A stretch of 64,000 nt of DNA from Armatimonadota bacterium (GTDB taxonomy: Bacteria; Armatimonadota; Zipacnadia; Zipacnadales; JABUFB01): the NCBI GenBank assembly GCA_013314775.1, contig JABUFB010000010.1:1-64000 (forward strand), given 5' to 3'. The position numbers were made by a program, and so were the translations under genes. The stretch's first letter is position 1; each line of letters begins with the position of its first letter. Of this stretch, positions 44,170 to 51,754 are shown in pieces. A model generated the notes under the pieces. The model was not told the DNA's origin. It made no database searches and worked only from the letters and a program-made list of their open reading frames with translations.

Positions 44170-46452
44170 ATGCAACGCTTCAGACCTGTGATCCTCGGCG
44201 CGATGGCGCTTTTCGCAGCGCACGCCTGGGGCCAGCCCCCCGGAGGCCCCCCGGGCATCGGATACCTCTACCCCGCTGGTGCGCAGCAAGGGACTACCGT
44301 GCGCGTCACCGCCGGCGGCCAGAACCTGCGCGGCGCAAGCAGCGTCATTGTGGTCGGCACCGGGGTGAGAGTGTCTGTGGTGGAGTACGTCCGGGCACTG
44401 AACAACGGCCAGCTGGGCGACATCGCCAAGCATATCCGGGCGTTGGTGAAGAAACGAATGGCCGAGGCGGGCATCCCCGTTCAGAACCTTCCCCCGCGGC
44501 GAGACGGCACAGAAGATAAGCCGGAAGAGGAACTGCCGGAGCTTCCCGACCACCCGCTGCTGCGCGGATTGGAGACCAAGAGCCTCAAGGAGCTGGACGA
44601 GCTGCGCAGGAAGCTTTTCGACCCAAAACGCCAGCAGAATGCCCAGATCGCCGATCAGGTCATCATGGACGTCACCGTGGATGCCGATGCTCCTCCCGGT
44701 TACCGCGAACTGCGGATCGTTACTGGCGAGGGCCTCACCAACCCGCTGTGGTTCCAGGTCGGCAATGCTCCCGAGGCGCTGGAGCAAGAACCCAATGAAC
44801 CCGGAGCACCTGCCCAGACGGCGCTTGCGCTGCCGGTCGTACTCAACGGCCAGATCATGCCAGGTGACGTGGACCGCTTCCGGTTCTCAGCCCGGGAAGG
44901 GCAGAGACTCGTGATTGAGGCCCAGGCGCGGCGGCTCATCCCCTACCTCGCCGATGCGGTCCCGGGCTGGTTCCAGGCGACATTGGCTCTCTTTGACGCT
45001 GCAGGCAGGGAAGTCGCCTTCACTGACGACTACCGTTTCAACCCCGACCCGGTGATCATGTACGAAGTCCCCCGGGACGGAGAATACTGCGTCGAGATCC
45101 GCGATTCAATCTACCGCGGGCGCGAGGATTTCGTTTACCGAATTAGCTTGGGTGAACACCCGTTCATCACGTCCATTTTCCCGCTGGGCGCACGCGTGGG
45201 GACCCAGACCGTTGTCTCGGCGCAGGGTTGGAACCTCCCGTGGGACAGCGTAGTCCTCGACACCGCGCCGGGCATTGAGACGGTCCGCGTTGGCGCCTGG
45301 CAGTGCGGTGGCGGTGTGTCCAATCCGGTCCCTTACCAGGTGAGTGACCTGCCCGAGATCGAGGAGTCGAGTGCCGCGAACGCCAAACCGCCGTGCATCA
45401 TCAACGGGCGCATCGAAAAGCCCGGCGAACGCGATGCCTTCCGGTTCAACGCGACCAGGGGCGAGACTGTGGTGGTTGAGGTGTACGCGAGACGACTTGG
45501 ATCGCCCCTCGACTCGCTCCTGCGTATCACCAACAATGCGGGCCATGTGCTCGCGCTCAACGATGATCACGAGGACAAGTCCACCGGCCTGATCACCCAT
45601 CATGCCGACTCCCGCGTGAGCTTCACGCCAACGGAAGACGGAACCTATTGCGCCGTCCTGGCCGACGCCCAATCCCACGGTGGCTCGGAGTATGGATACC
45701 GCCTGCACATCGGGCCGCCGAAGCCAAGATTCTCACTGCGTATCGCTCCTGCCAGCGTGACGATCAACGCTGGAAGATCCGCGCCGGTCTGCGTCTACGC
45801 GCTGCGGGAAGACGGTTTTGATGGAGCGATCGACCTGGCGCTGATGGGAGCCCCCCCAGCCCTGACGCTCAGTGGAGGACGCATACCTGCCGGATGTGAC
45901 AGGGTGCGAATGACCCTGGATGCGGCCTTCGAACTTCAGGGAAGCCAGTTCGTCCTTCAGGTTGCTGGCAGCGCGCAAATCGGCGGCAAAATGATTACCG
46001 TGCCTGCAATTCCCAGTCAAGACATGATGCAGGCGTTCGCATACCGTCACCTGGTGCCATCTCAGGCAATGGTCGGGCACGTCAATCCCACGCGCCGGTT
46101 CGCGCCTCCCATTGCGCTGGCTGGCGCGGGACCGCTTCGCATTCCCGCTGGGGGCAATGCCGCCGTGCACGTGATCATTCCCGCCGGGCCCGCTCTGCAG
46201 AGCATTCAGGTTGACCTCAGCGAACCGCCCGATGGGCTTTCGGTGCAGGAGGTCAAGCGGCGGAACAACGGGCTCGAACTCGTAGTCAGGGCGGATGGCG
46301 AGAAGCTGAAGACAGGTACGACAGGCAACCTGATCCTCGAGGCCTTCGCCGAAGTGGAGTTGCAGGCCCCCGGCGGCCAAGGCAAGAAGCAGAAACGCCG
46401 CTTTTCTCTGGGCTACCTGCCGGCGGTGCCCTTCGAGGTCACCGGCGGATAG
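44170..46452 (+). CDS. Secreted protein with two PPC (pre-peptidase C-terminal) domains
   Basis: 760 residues. A signal peptide (PVILGAMALFAAHAWG) is followed by a PPGGPPG linker and IPT/TIG-like beta domains (YLYPAGAQQGTTVRVTAGGQNLRG; HPFITSIFPLGARVGTQTVVSAQG). Two PPC domains follow the pattern EQEPNEPGAPA ... LNGQIMPGDVDRFRFSAREGQ and INGRIEKPGERDAFRFNATRG, each about 100 residues. The C-terminus is beta-rich and ends with a Lys/Arg-rich loop. No catalytic centre is seen. As third gene of the DUF1549-DUF1501-PPC operon it probably helps the complex bind polymer at the cell surface. Confidence 0.85.
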   Translation: MQRFRPVILGAMALFAAHAWGQPPGGPPGIGYLYPAGAQQGTTVRVTAGGQNLRGASSVIVVGTGVRVSVVEYVRALNNGQLGDIAKHIRALVKKRMAEAGIPVQNLPPRRDGTEDKPEEELPELPDHPLLRGLETKSLKELDELRRKLFDPKRQQNAQIADQVIMDVTVDADAPPGYRELRIVTGEGLTNPLWFQVGNAPEALEQEPNEPGAPAQTALALPVVLNGQIMPGDVDRFRFSAREGQRLVIEAQARRLIPYLADAVPGWFQATLALFDAAGREVAFTDDYRFNPDPVIMYEVPRDGEYCVEIRDSIYRGREDFVYRISLGEHPFITSIFPLGARVGTQTVVSAQGWNLPWDSVVLDTAPGIETVRVGAWQCGGGVSNPVPYQVSDLPEIEESSAANAKPPCIINGRIEKPGERDAFRFNATRGETVVVEVYARRLGSPLDSLLRITNNAGHVLALNDDHEDKSTGLITHHADSRVSFTPTEDGTYCAVLADAQSHGGSEYGYRLHIGPPKPRFSLRIAPASVTINAGRSAPVCVYALREDGFDGAIDLALMGAPPALTLSGGRIPAGCDRVRMTLDAAFELQGSQFVLQVAGSAQIGGKMITVPAIPSQDMMQAFAYRHLVPSQAMVGHVNPTRRFAPPIALAGAGPLRIPAGGNAAVHVIIPAGPALQSIQVDLSEPPDGLSVQEVKRRNNGLELVVRADGEKLKTGTTGNLILEAFAEVELQAPGGQGKKQKRRFSLGYLPAVPFEVTGG

Positions 46453-46525
46453 ACGCATCGCGAGCAATACCATCCAAGCCAACGAGGCGCCCTCGCCCTC
46501 ATCCGGGACAGAGGGCGCCGCACAC

Positions 46526-46610
46526 ATTGGGGGGCTGGCAGCGGGTTCCGAACCCTACCCGGAAACCGTGCCTGCAGCCAATGCGCCACCTGCCGGAGAC
46601 CGCCGTCCGG
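46526..46610. repeat. Multi-hairpin intergenic element, copy B
   Basis: Resembles 15441-15520 over about 75 bases by eye, with the same order of blocks: ATTGGGGGG, CTGGCA, ACCCGGA, TGCCTG, CCAATGCGC, TGCCGGA. As in copy A, the ATTGG start and CCAAT end are inverted repeats, and a second hairpin follows (GCCGGA / TCCGGC). Confidence 0.45.
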
Positions 46611-46692
46611 CCATCGTTCCCCTCCCATACGAGAAAGCCAACGCTACCCGTCTGCATGCTCTCTCTTTCCATCCAGATTGCGAGAAGTCCCG

Positions 46693-46736
46693 TTGACTCG
46701 GAACCTCATTTGTGCTATATATGTTTTAGACATATA
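46693..46736 (+). promoter_or_regulatory. Promoter and palindromic operator of the DUF5320/NifX operon
   Basis: TTGACT (46693-46698), 17-nt spacer, TATATA (46716-46721) with TG one base before it. Over the -10 and start point lies a perfect inverted repeat TATATGT-TTTAG-ACATATA (46718-46724 and 46730-46736). AT-rich sequence stands out sharply from the GC-rich surroundings. The position fits repression by a dimeric regulator, which is not encoded nearby. Confidence 0.7.
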
Positions 46737-46767
46737 GATGTTCACCAAGAAAATCGGAGGTGGAACC

Positions 46768-47046
46768 ATGAGAAACCGCAATATGTACTACGCAACCGGG
46801 TTGCCTGGCTGGTTGAGGTTTGGCTACAGCCCCGGGTGGGGCGGCATGCCTCCGTGCGCCCCGTACTTCATGGGGCAGTCAGCAGCTCAGTCGTGGCCTG
46901 TGCAGATGCCGATGGCAGGCCTGGGCTTCTCGCCGGTGGAAGCAGAGCGCAACATGATCGCGATGCAGCTCGAGGCCATCGCGGATCAACTGGCCTTCAT
47001 CGCGGACAGGCTGGATGCACTGGACAAGGTTGAACAGGACGAGTGA
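46768..47046 (+). CDS. Small DUF5320-like protein (C-terminal half type)
   Basis: 92 residues from ATG 46768 with GGAGGTG 5-6 nt upstream. The N-terminal part (NMYYATGLPGWLRFGYSPGW) matches what I recall of the middle of DUF5320 proteins, and the C-terminal part (EAERNMIAMQLEAIADQL, then FIADRLDALDKVEQ) matches their short terminal coiled coil. The Met/Gly-rich start usual in that family is missing here but is encoded separately by the third gene of the operon. It probably forms a helical oligomer or docks to the NifX-type protein encoded next. Function unknown. Confidence 0.7.
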   Translation: MRNRNMYYATGLPGWLRFGYSPGWGGMPPCAPYFMGQSAAQSWPVQMPMAGLGFSPVEAERNMIAMQLEAIADQLAFIADRLDALDKVEQDE

Positions 47047-47095
47047 GCGATGCGGGGCCGCAACACGACTGGTCCCGAGAGAGGACGGTAAAACC

Positions 47096-47731
47096 ATGAA
47101 AATCGCAGTATCAGCCACAGGAGACAATCTGGAAGCAGCGTCAGATCCGCGTTTCGGACGATGCCGTTACTTCGTGCTCGTGGACAGTGACACGCTGCAG
47201 TTCGAGGCGCTGGAGAACACGGCGGCGGCGCAGGGGTCGGGCGCGGGAATTGCGGCCGCCCAGATGGTGGCCGACGCAGGCGCGGAAGCAGTCATCGCCG
47301 GGAACTACGGCCCCAACGCTTTCACGGCGCTGTCGCAAGGCGGGATTCAGCTGTACTCCTGGTCCGGCGGGTCTGTCCGTCAGGCGATCGACGCCTACAA
47401 GGCCGGGCAGCTGGAGCCGGTTGGGGCCGCAACCACGGCGGCGAAGTCCGGCATGGGCGGCGCACCGGGGATCGGGCAGCCCGGCGGCGGTATGGGCATG
47501 GGCGGAGGACGTGGCATGGGCGGAGGGCGTGGCATGGGCGGGGGACGTGGCATGGGCGGAGGCATGGGCGGAGGCATGGGCCGCGGCGGCGCGGGTGGAG
47601 GCGGACGCAGGCGGTTCTCCTCACCCGGTGAAGAGCCCGCTGGAATAGACGCTCTGCGCAACACTGTTCGGACGCTACAGGAGCAGGTCTCCGAACTGAG
47701 CCGGCGGCTGCCCGGCCGCTCGAACAACTGA
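47096..47731 (+). CDS. Dinitrogenase iron-molybdenum cofactor-binding (NifX/NafY-type) protein with Gly-Met-Arg repeat
   Basis: 211 residues. Residues 1-105 are the NifX/NafY/NifB C-terminal-type fold: MKIAVSATGDNLEAASDPRFGRCRYF, FEALENTAAAQGSGAGIAAAQ and AVIAGNYGPNAF, which bind metal-sulfur clusters in characterised relatives. From Gly134 a tandem repeat encodes (GMGGGR)3 and (GMGG)2, with 18-bp and 12-bp DNA units at 47495-47572. The last 30 residues form a coiled coil (IDALRNTVRTLQEQVSELSR). No nitrogenase gene is present; such stand-alone proteins occur widely with DUF5320 partners. Its role may be metal or cluster carriage. Start ATG 47096. Confidence 0.85.
   Translation: MKIAVSATGDNLEAASDPRFGRCRYFVLVDSDTLQFEALENTAAAQGSGAGIAAAQMVADAGAEAVIAGNYGPNAFTALSQGGIQLYSWSGGSVRQAIDAYKAGQLEPVGAATTAAKSGMGGAPGIGQPGGGMGMGGGRGMGGGRGMGGGRGMGGGMGGGMGRGGAGGGGRRRFSSPGEEPAGIDALRNTVRTLQEQVSELSRRLPGRSNN
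47495..47572 (+). repeat. In-frame tandem repeat (18-bp and 12-bp units)
   Basis: Three 18-bp units (GGCATGGGCGGAGGACGT and near copies) followed by two 12-bp units (GGCATGGGCGGA), in frame with the NifX-type gene. Copy number could change by slippage without breaking the frame. Confidence 0.85.
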
Positions 47732-47797
47732 ACAACACAAACTCCCGCTGCCAACCGCAACGGGAATGCAATCATGAAAGAACGGAGGTGCGTAACA

Positions 47798-48052
47798 ATG
47801 CCAGGATTCGATGGCACTGGACCGCGTGGAATGGGACCGATGACCGGTGGCGGCCGGGGTTTCTGTACCGGTTATGCCCAGTCAATGGGCTATCCCAGGT
47901 ACCCCGTCTATGGCGGGTACCCGATCGCGCCCGGTATGATGCCCAACACCATGCTTCCGAACCCATATCTCCGCCGCGGATTGGGCCTTGGGCCCTGCGG
48001 GATGGGCATGGCCTGGGGCCGCGGCCGCGGTATGGGTCGCGGGCGCTGGTAG
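47798..48052 (+). CDS. Small Met/Gly-rich DUF5320-like protein (N-terminal half type)
   Basis: 84 residues from ATG 47798 with GGAGGTG 7 nt upstream; the ATG at 47774 lacks a ribosome site. It begins PGFDGTGPRGMGPMTGGG, then GRGFCTGYAQSMG, the hallmark start of DUF5320 proteins, and ends in a Gly/Arg run (GRGRGMGRGRW). The coiled-coil half of that family is absent here and is found in the first gene of the operon. Two cysteines and many methionines could bind soft metals. A strong terminator follows. Confidence 0.75.
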   Translation: MPGFDGTGPRGMGPMTGGGRGFCTGYAQSMGYPRYPVYGGYPIAPGMMPNTMLPNPYLRRGLGLGPCGMGMAWGRGRGMGRGRW

Positions 48053-48096
48053 CAGCGATCCCTTGCATGGGGTGAACTGAAGACGCTGGAGTAGGC

Positions 48097-48137
48097 GGGG
48101 CGCTCGCGGGTAAAACGAGCGCCCCTTCTTCTTCTGT
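48097..48137 (+). terminator. Intrinsic terminator of the DUF5320/NifX operon
   Basis: Perfect 10-bp GC-rich stem GGGGCGCTCG / CGAGCGCCCC (48097-48106 and 48116-48125) with a 9-nt loop, followed by the pyrimidine tail TTCTTCTTCTGTT. It lies 44 nt after the last stop codon. Confidence 0.85.
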
Positions 48138-48162
48138 TCGCGCAACCATCGGCCGGTGGCGC

Positions 48163-48181
48163 AGCAGGCGAGACGCCTGCT
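48163..48181. repeat. Short perfect palindrome
   Basis: AGCAGGCG-AGA-CGCCTGCT between convergent transcription units. One of several 2-3-nt-loop palindromes in intergenic DNA of this window. Confidence 0.5.
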
Positions 48182-48211
48182 CCACGCGGAGGCCTAAGGT
48201 CCCCGGATCGC

Positions 48212-49267
48212 TCACCGGCTCCAGCGCTCGTGGGGCTCCGGCAACTGGGGGAACGCCGCGTGCGGCAGCGTCTGGTACCAGTAGGCGGTGGAGCAAATGT
48301 CATCCGTAAGTGGCTGGAACTTTCCGTTGGGCCACCAACCCAGCTCTTGTATGGTCACCTTGAGGTCCTGATCAAATCGGATGGGGTCCATGACGTGCCA
48401 GCGGTACAGGCCGTGTTTGGGCACTCGCGTGTCCTCACGCTGCCACAGCGGATAGCCCAGGAAGGCTGTCGAAAATGTGTCGCCGAAGCCCCAGGCACCA
48501 CCGAAGTAGTCTTCAGTGCCGGTGCCGCAGATTGTGGGGTCATCCCCGTCCCCATCCATGTAGAACTTGATCTCGCCCTCGCCCCACCAGCCGTCGGAAA
48601 GCTGGGTCCACGCGAGATAGGTCCCCACGTACTGCCCTTTGCCCCTGACGCCATCCAGAATCACGTGCTCCGGGTACTCCCGGGTCCCCATGGAACGCCG
48701 CCACTGGGCGTGGAAGTAAGCAATGTCATCGGGCATCGGCGTCTCTGCGTAGGTGATCTGGTAGAAGAACCCGCCAATGTCCTCCCACCGCTGGTTCTCG
48801 ACGGTGATGCGAGCGCCTGACTTGAAGGGCATCGGCCAGTAGCTGTTGAAGCCGCCGCTGGGGTTGACTGCGATGGGCAGCGAGTTGATCTTCACCCGCA
48901 GGCTGTGGCCACAGCAGAACAGATCACCCAGGGGCACTTCCACCGAAGGCGTGTCGTCTCCGTCCCAGTACATCCGCAGGACGCAGTCCCGGTAAGCCTT
49001 CTCGGTGACCGTGATCCAGATATGCTGGATAATCCCAGAGCCTTTGATGTCCGCTAACGTGGCGGTCTCCCCCGCTTTCACAGTGATGCAGGGCCGCACT
49101 TTCCAGCCTTTGCCGAGCCAGCCGGCCGGGCCTTCACCGGGCGGCGGGACCTCCCGCGCACCGGCTCCGGGCGAGCCATCAGGGTTCTCCGCGCAAATTG
49201 ACCGCGTCTTCGCATCCGACAGTTGCCACACTCCGCCAAGACCGAACTGAAAGCTGTGGGGGTTCAT
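48212..49267 (-). CDS. DUF2961 / GH172-family glycoside hydrolase
   Basis: 351 residues from ATG 49267 with AAGGAGAC 6 nt upstream. The DUF2961 signature is complete: AGETATLADIKGSGIIQHIWITV, RMYWDGDDTPSVEVPLGDLFCCGH, FNSYWPMPFKSGARITVENQ, and WWGEGEIKFYMDGD...ICGTGTEDYFGGAWGF. Glu230 or Glu232 and Glu252 lie where the family's catalytic glutamates are found. Characterised GH172 enzymes cleave alpha-fructofuranosides or D-arabinofuranosides and form large oligomers. No signal peptide is visible, so it probably acts in the cytoplasm. First of three glycosidase-like genes on the minus strand. Confidence 0.88.
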   Translation of the reverse strand: MNPHSFQFGLGGVWQLSDAKTRSICAENPDGSPGAGAREVPPPGEGPAGWLGKGWKVRPCITVKAGETATLADIKGSGIIQHIWITVTEKAYRDCVLRMYWDGDDTPSVEVPLGDLFCCGHSLRVKINSLPIAVNPSGGFNSYWPMPFKSGARITVENQRWEDIGGFFYQITYAETPMPDDIAYFHAQWRRSMGTREYPEHVILDGVRGKGQYVGTYLAWTQLSDGWWGEGEIKFYMDGDGDDPTICGTGTEDYFGGAWGFGDTFSTAFLGYPLWQREDTRVPKHGLYRWHVMDPIRFDQDLKVTIQELGWWPNGKFQPLTDDICSTAYWYQTLPHAAFPQLPEPHERWSR

Positions 49268-49308
49268 AGCTTGTCTCCTTCTACAGGTATTCGCTCGCGA
49301 GCCGTAGC

Positions 49309-51603
49309 TCAATTCTCCGGGACGGTCGCGTCACCTTCAGGTTCTCCGACCTGAGCTGAGCGATAGATCGTCTCCAGTGCATTCCACGCGCCATCACCTT
49401 TGCATACCAGGTAGACCGGCTCGCGAGACAAGGGCAGTTTCAGCCTCCCGTCGGTCTTTTCGACGGGCGCCTCGTTGCCCATGAAATCCACGACGGTCAG
49501 GCGTCCGGCAAGATCTTCGGACAAGTCCAGGGCAAGAGCCGTCCGCTGGTCATGCCGCGGGAACTCCGCATACTGCACCGCCGTGGCGGAGTCGTCGCCC
49601 TCGAAGAAGAAGACCCGCATGGCGTTGCGGTCCAGGCGGGACACGTAGCGCTTGCCGTCAATAACCAGCGCGAGCGCCGCATGGGCGGCGGCAATGGGTT
49701 TGTACATCCGTCCTTCATCCCACATGCCGTTGTTCACGGGGCGAATGCCTTCCGTACGCGGCTTGTCGAAGGCCCTGAATCGCCACGGATCCGCCTGGTC
49801 GTAGTAGAAAATCCGGTCGATGCCGTTGGCGAGGTTCTCCATGTACGTCCGCACCAGTTCATGGCAGGCATTGCGATAGTGGTACCGCGCATCGCTGTCC
49901 AGATAGTCGGCGCGCAGCTGGTCCAGGAAGCTGGTGCTGGGCACGGACTCCTCGGAATTCCAGACGGGCCCGGTGACACCGTACTCGCGTAGAAGTGCGC
50001 GGATTTTGGGCATGATCTCCCGCGCATAGTCGGGTTCGAGGTAATGAATGGAGAAACCGTCCATGAACCTGCCGCCACCGGCTTCCAGCATCGCCCGCAT
50101 CCAGTCCATGGACCGCGGGTGCACCCCGCCGCCTCCCAGTATCATGCAGGTCGGGTCCGCCCCCTTCGCCTCGCGGTGCGCGATCTCAATGAGCTTGGCA
50201 TACTCCTGAGGCGTGCCGCGCCAGAAGCCGCTGTAATGCGGCTCGTTCCAGACCTCCCAGACATGGATGCTCCCCTTGTAGCGGTTCACCGTCTCCCGCA
50301 CATACCGGGCGAACTGGTCCCAGTCTTTCGGCGGGCTTGCGATGCGCCGGCCTGTATCACCGGGCGGGGCCGAAGAGGCCCAATCGGGAACATACAGGAA
50401 CTGACCCAGCGTACTGAAACCGAGGCGGTCCACCAGCGCCTGGGCCTCATCCCCCCAGATCCACTCTTCCGGCCCGTTGGGCTGGATCCGCGTCCACCAC
50501 GTCCACTGCATCATATTGTGACAGCGCGCCCACTGGATGCCGATCTTCCGGCCCGCCTGCAGGTGCCATTCGAGATTGATGCCATCCATGTGCCCGCCGA
50601 AGATGGAGTCTGGATTTCGTGGGCGGTCATACAATTCTCGCGGAACCACGGTGAAGCTGCCGACATCCTCCACCCAGTTCATGGTTCGCGCGCTCACACC
50701 CGCATCCAGCGCCACCTTGAAGCAGCCCCGCCGGGTGACGCAAGCCCTCAACTCCAGTTCTCGTGATGCGCCCGGCGCAAGTGTAACCTCCTTTCCCTCC
50801 TGAGCGACCTCCCGGCCGCGCACGTCGATCACGCGCCAGCGCAGGGAGAGGTCACGCTGTTCATCCGACGGATTGCGCACGGTCACGGTAAAGCCCGGGG
50901 ACTCTGCCTCGAAGTACACGTTGTCGGGGGAATCTCCGCGCACTCGCACGACCTCAATCAGTCCCGGATCGCAGCGCTGCGGAAGACTGTCCATGCGCCA
51001 CTGGGTGGTGTCCAGCTCGTCGCTGAGCGAAATGCCCTGCCAGGCAAGTTGAGTCCCCCAGCCGCTCACCAGGCTGAACTCACCGCCGGGAGCGACCGGG
51101 TCGGGGTCCGCAAAGTCTATGAGTTGCTTATCATCCAGGAAGCCCATGACCCGGTTGCCGTGGATCACCAGGCGCATCTCAAACTGCTGGGTATTTCGCA
51201 CGTACTCCAGCGGGCCGGGCGTCTTCGCAACGGTCTGCCACTCCTTGCCGACCAGCCGCATCAGTGCGAGATGGACGAACTGGCGATTGATCTCCAGACG
51301 ATAAACTCCGCGCGCGACCAGCCCTGCCCAGTGGCAATTCTGAGCGCCGCGGACTGTGGCGCGGAAGGTGCAGTCTCCGTCGTGGGTTGCATCAAGGCGG
51401 ATGACGGGGTTTGACCTGTCACTGCGTACTTCCAGCCAACCGTCGCGCACGGTGAACTGGCCGGACTCGAGTTTCAGGCCGGGCACACTCCAGGAGCCGT
51501 CAGGGACGGCTTCCAGGTTGCTGCGATAGAGATCACGCGCGAGACAGGATGACGCAAGCGCGAACATACCGAAGACGGGGAGAAGCATCAATCGCGACGG
51601 CAT
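49309..51603 (-). CDS. Secreted clan GH-A glycoside hydrolase (GH39/GH5-like)
   Basis: 764 residues with a signal peptide (LMLLPVFGMFALASSCLA). Residues about 25-195 are a laminin-G-like or CBM sandwich, about 225-320 an Ig-like domain (FTVTVRNPSDEQRDLSL). The TIM barrel runs from about 330 to 650: WEVWNEPHYSG gives the acid/base Glu454, and PVWNSEES the nucleophile (Glu551 likely). C-terminal beta domain to 764. The pairing of WNEP with a late Trp-x-x-Glu is typical of GH39 and GH5 relatives acting on xylosides, idoses or mannosides; the substrate is not predictable. Exported, probably degrading the same glycan as its neighbours. Confidence 0.82.
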   Translation of the reverse strand: MPSRLMLLPVFGMFALASSCLARDLYRSNLEAVPDGSWSVPGLKLESGQFTVRDGWLEVRSDRSNPVIRLDATHDGDCTFRATVRGAQNCHWAGLVARGVYRLEINRQFVHLALMRLVGKEWQTVAKTPGPLEYVRNTQQFEMRLVIHGNRVMGFLDDKQLIDFADPDPVAPGGEFSLVSGWGTQLAWQGISLSDELDTTQWRMDSLPQRCDPGLIEVVRVRGDSPDNVYFEAESPGFTVTVRNPSDEQRDLSLRWRVIDVRGREVAQEGKEVTLAPGASRELELRACVTRRGCFKVALDAGVSARTMNWVEDVGSFTVVPRELYDRPRNPDSIFGGHMDGINLEWHLQAGRKIGIQWARCHNMMQWTWWTRIQPNGPEEWIWGDEAQALVDRLGFSTLGQFLYVPDWASSAPPGDTGRRIASPPKDWDQFARYVRETVNRYKGSIHVWEVWNEPHYSGFWRGTPQEYAKLIEIAHREAKGADPTCMILGGGGVHPRSMDWMRAMLEAGGGRFMDGFSIHYLEPDYAREIMPKIRALLREYGVTGPVWNSEESVPSTSFLDQLRADYLDSDARYHYRNACHELVRTYMENLANGIDRIFYYDQADPWRFRAFDKPRTEGIRPVNNGMWDEGRMYKPIAAAHAALALVIDGKRYVSRLDRNAMRVFFFEGDDSATAVQYAEFPRHDQRTALALDLSEDLAGRLTVVDFMGNEAPVEKTDGRLKLPLSREPVYLVCKGDGAWNALETIYRSAQVGEPEGDATVPEN

Positions 51604-51754
51604 TCACGGCCTCCAGAAACAGGGTCAAGGTAGTCGCTTGGTGCCAGCGACCGGCAACAGACGTCGCTCTCAGGTGACCACAGACCGCGTCCGGCAGGAC
51701 GCCCGGCCGCAGGCCCAAAGCCCCCGGGTTTCAACCCGGGGCACGGACTCGCGC
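51604..51754. repeat. Intergenic gap with perfect 9-bp hairpin
   Basis: 151 bases between two minus-strand glycosidase genes. At 51722-51741 lies CCCCGGGTT-TC-AACCCGGGG, a perfect palindrome with a 2-nt centre. It could be a transcript-end hairpin for the upstream 1112-residue gene or a dispersed repeat; no other function is seen. Confidence 0.5.

Larger units (their letters stand above)
46453..46767. other. Intergenic region between the PPC operon and the metal-protein operon
   Basis: 315 bases without a gene. In order: a terminator-like hairpin (46486-46494 GGCGCCCTC paired with 46511-46519 GAGGGCGCC, 16-nt loop, no T-run), the second copy of the multi-hairpin element (46526-46610), and the promoter plus palindrome of the next operon. 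Confidence 0.6.

Noticed and set aside
47495-47572. Possible CRISPR-like array
   Set aside because: Units are contiguous, without spacers, and in frame with a protein; it is a coding tandem repeat.
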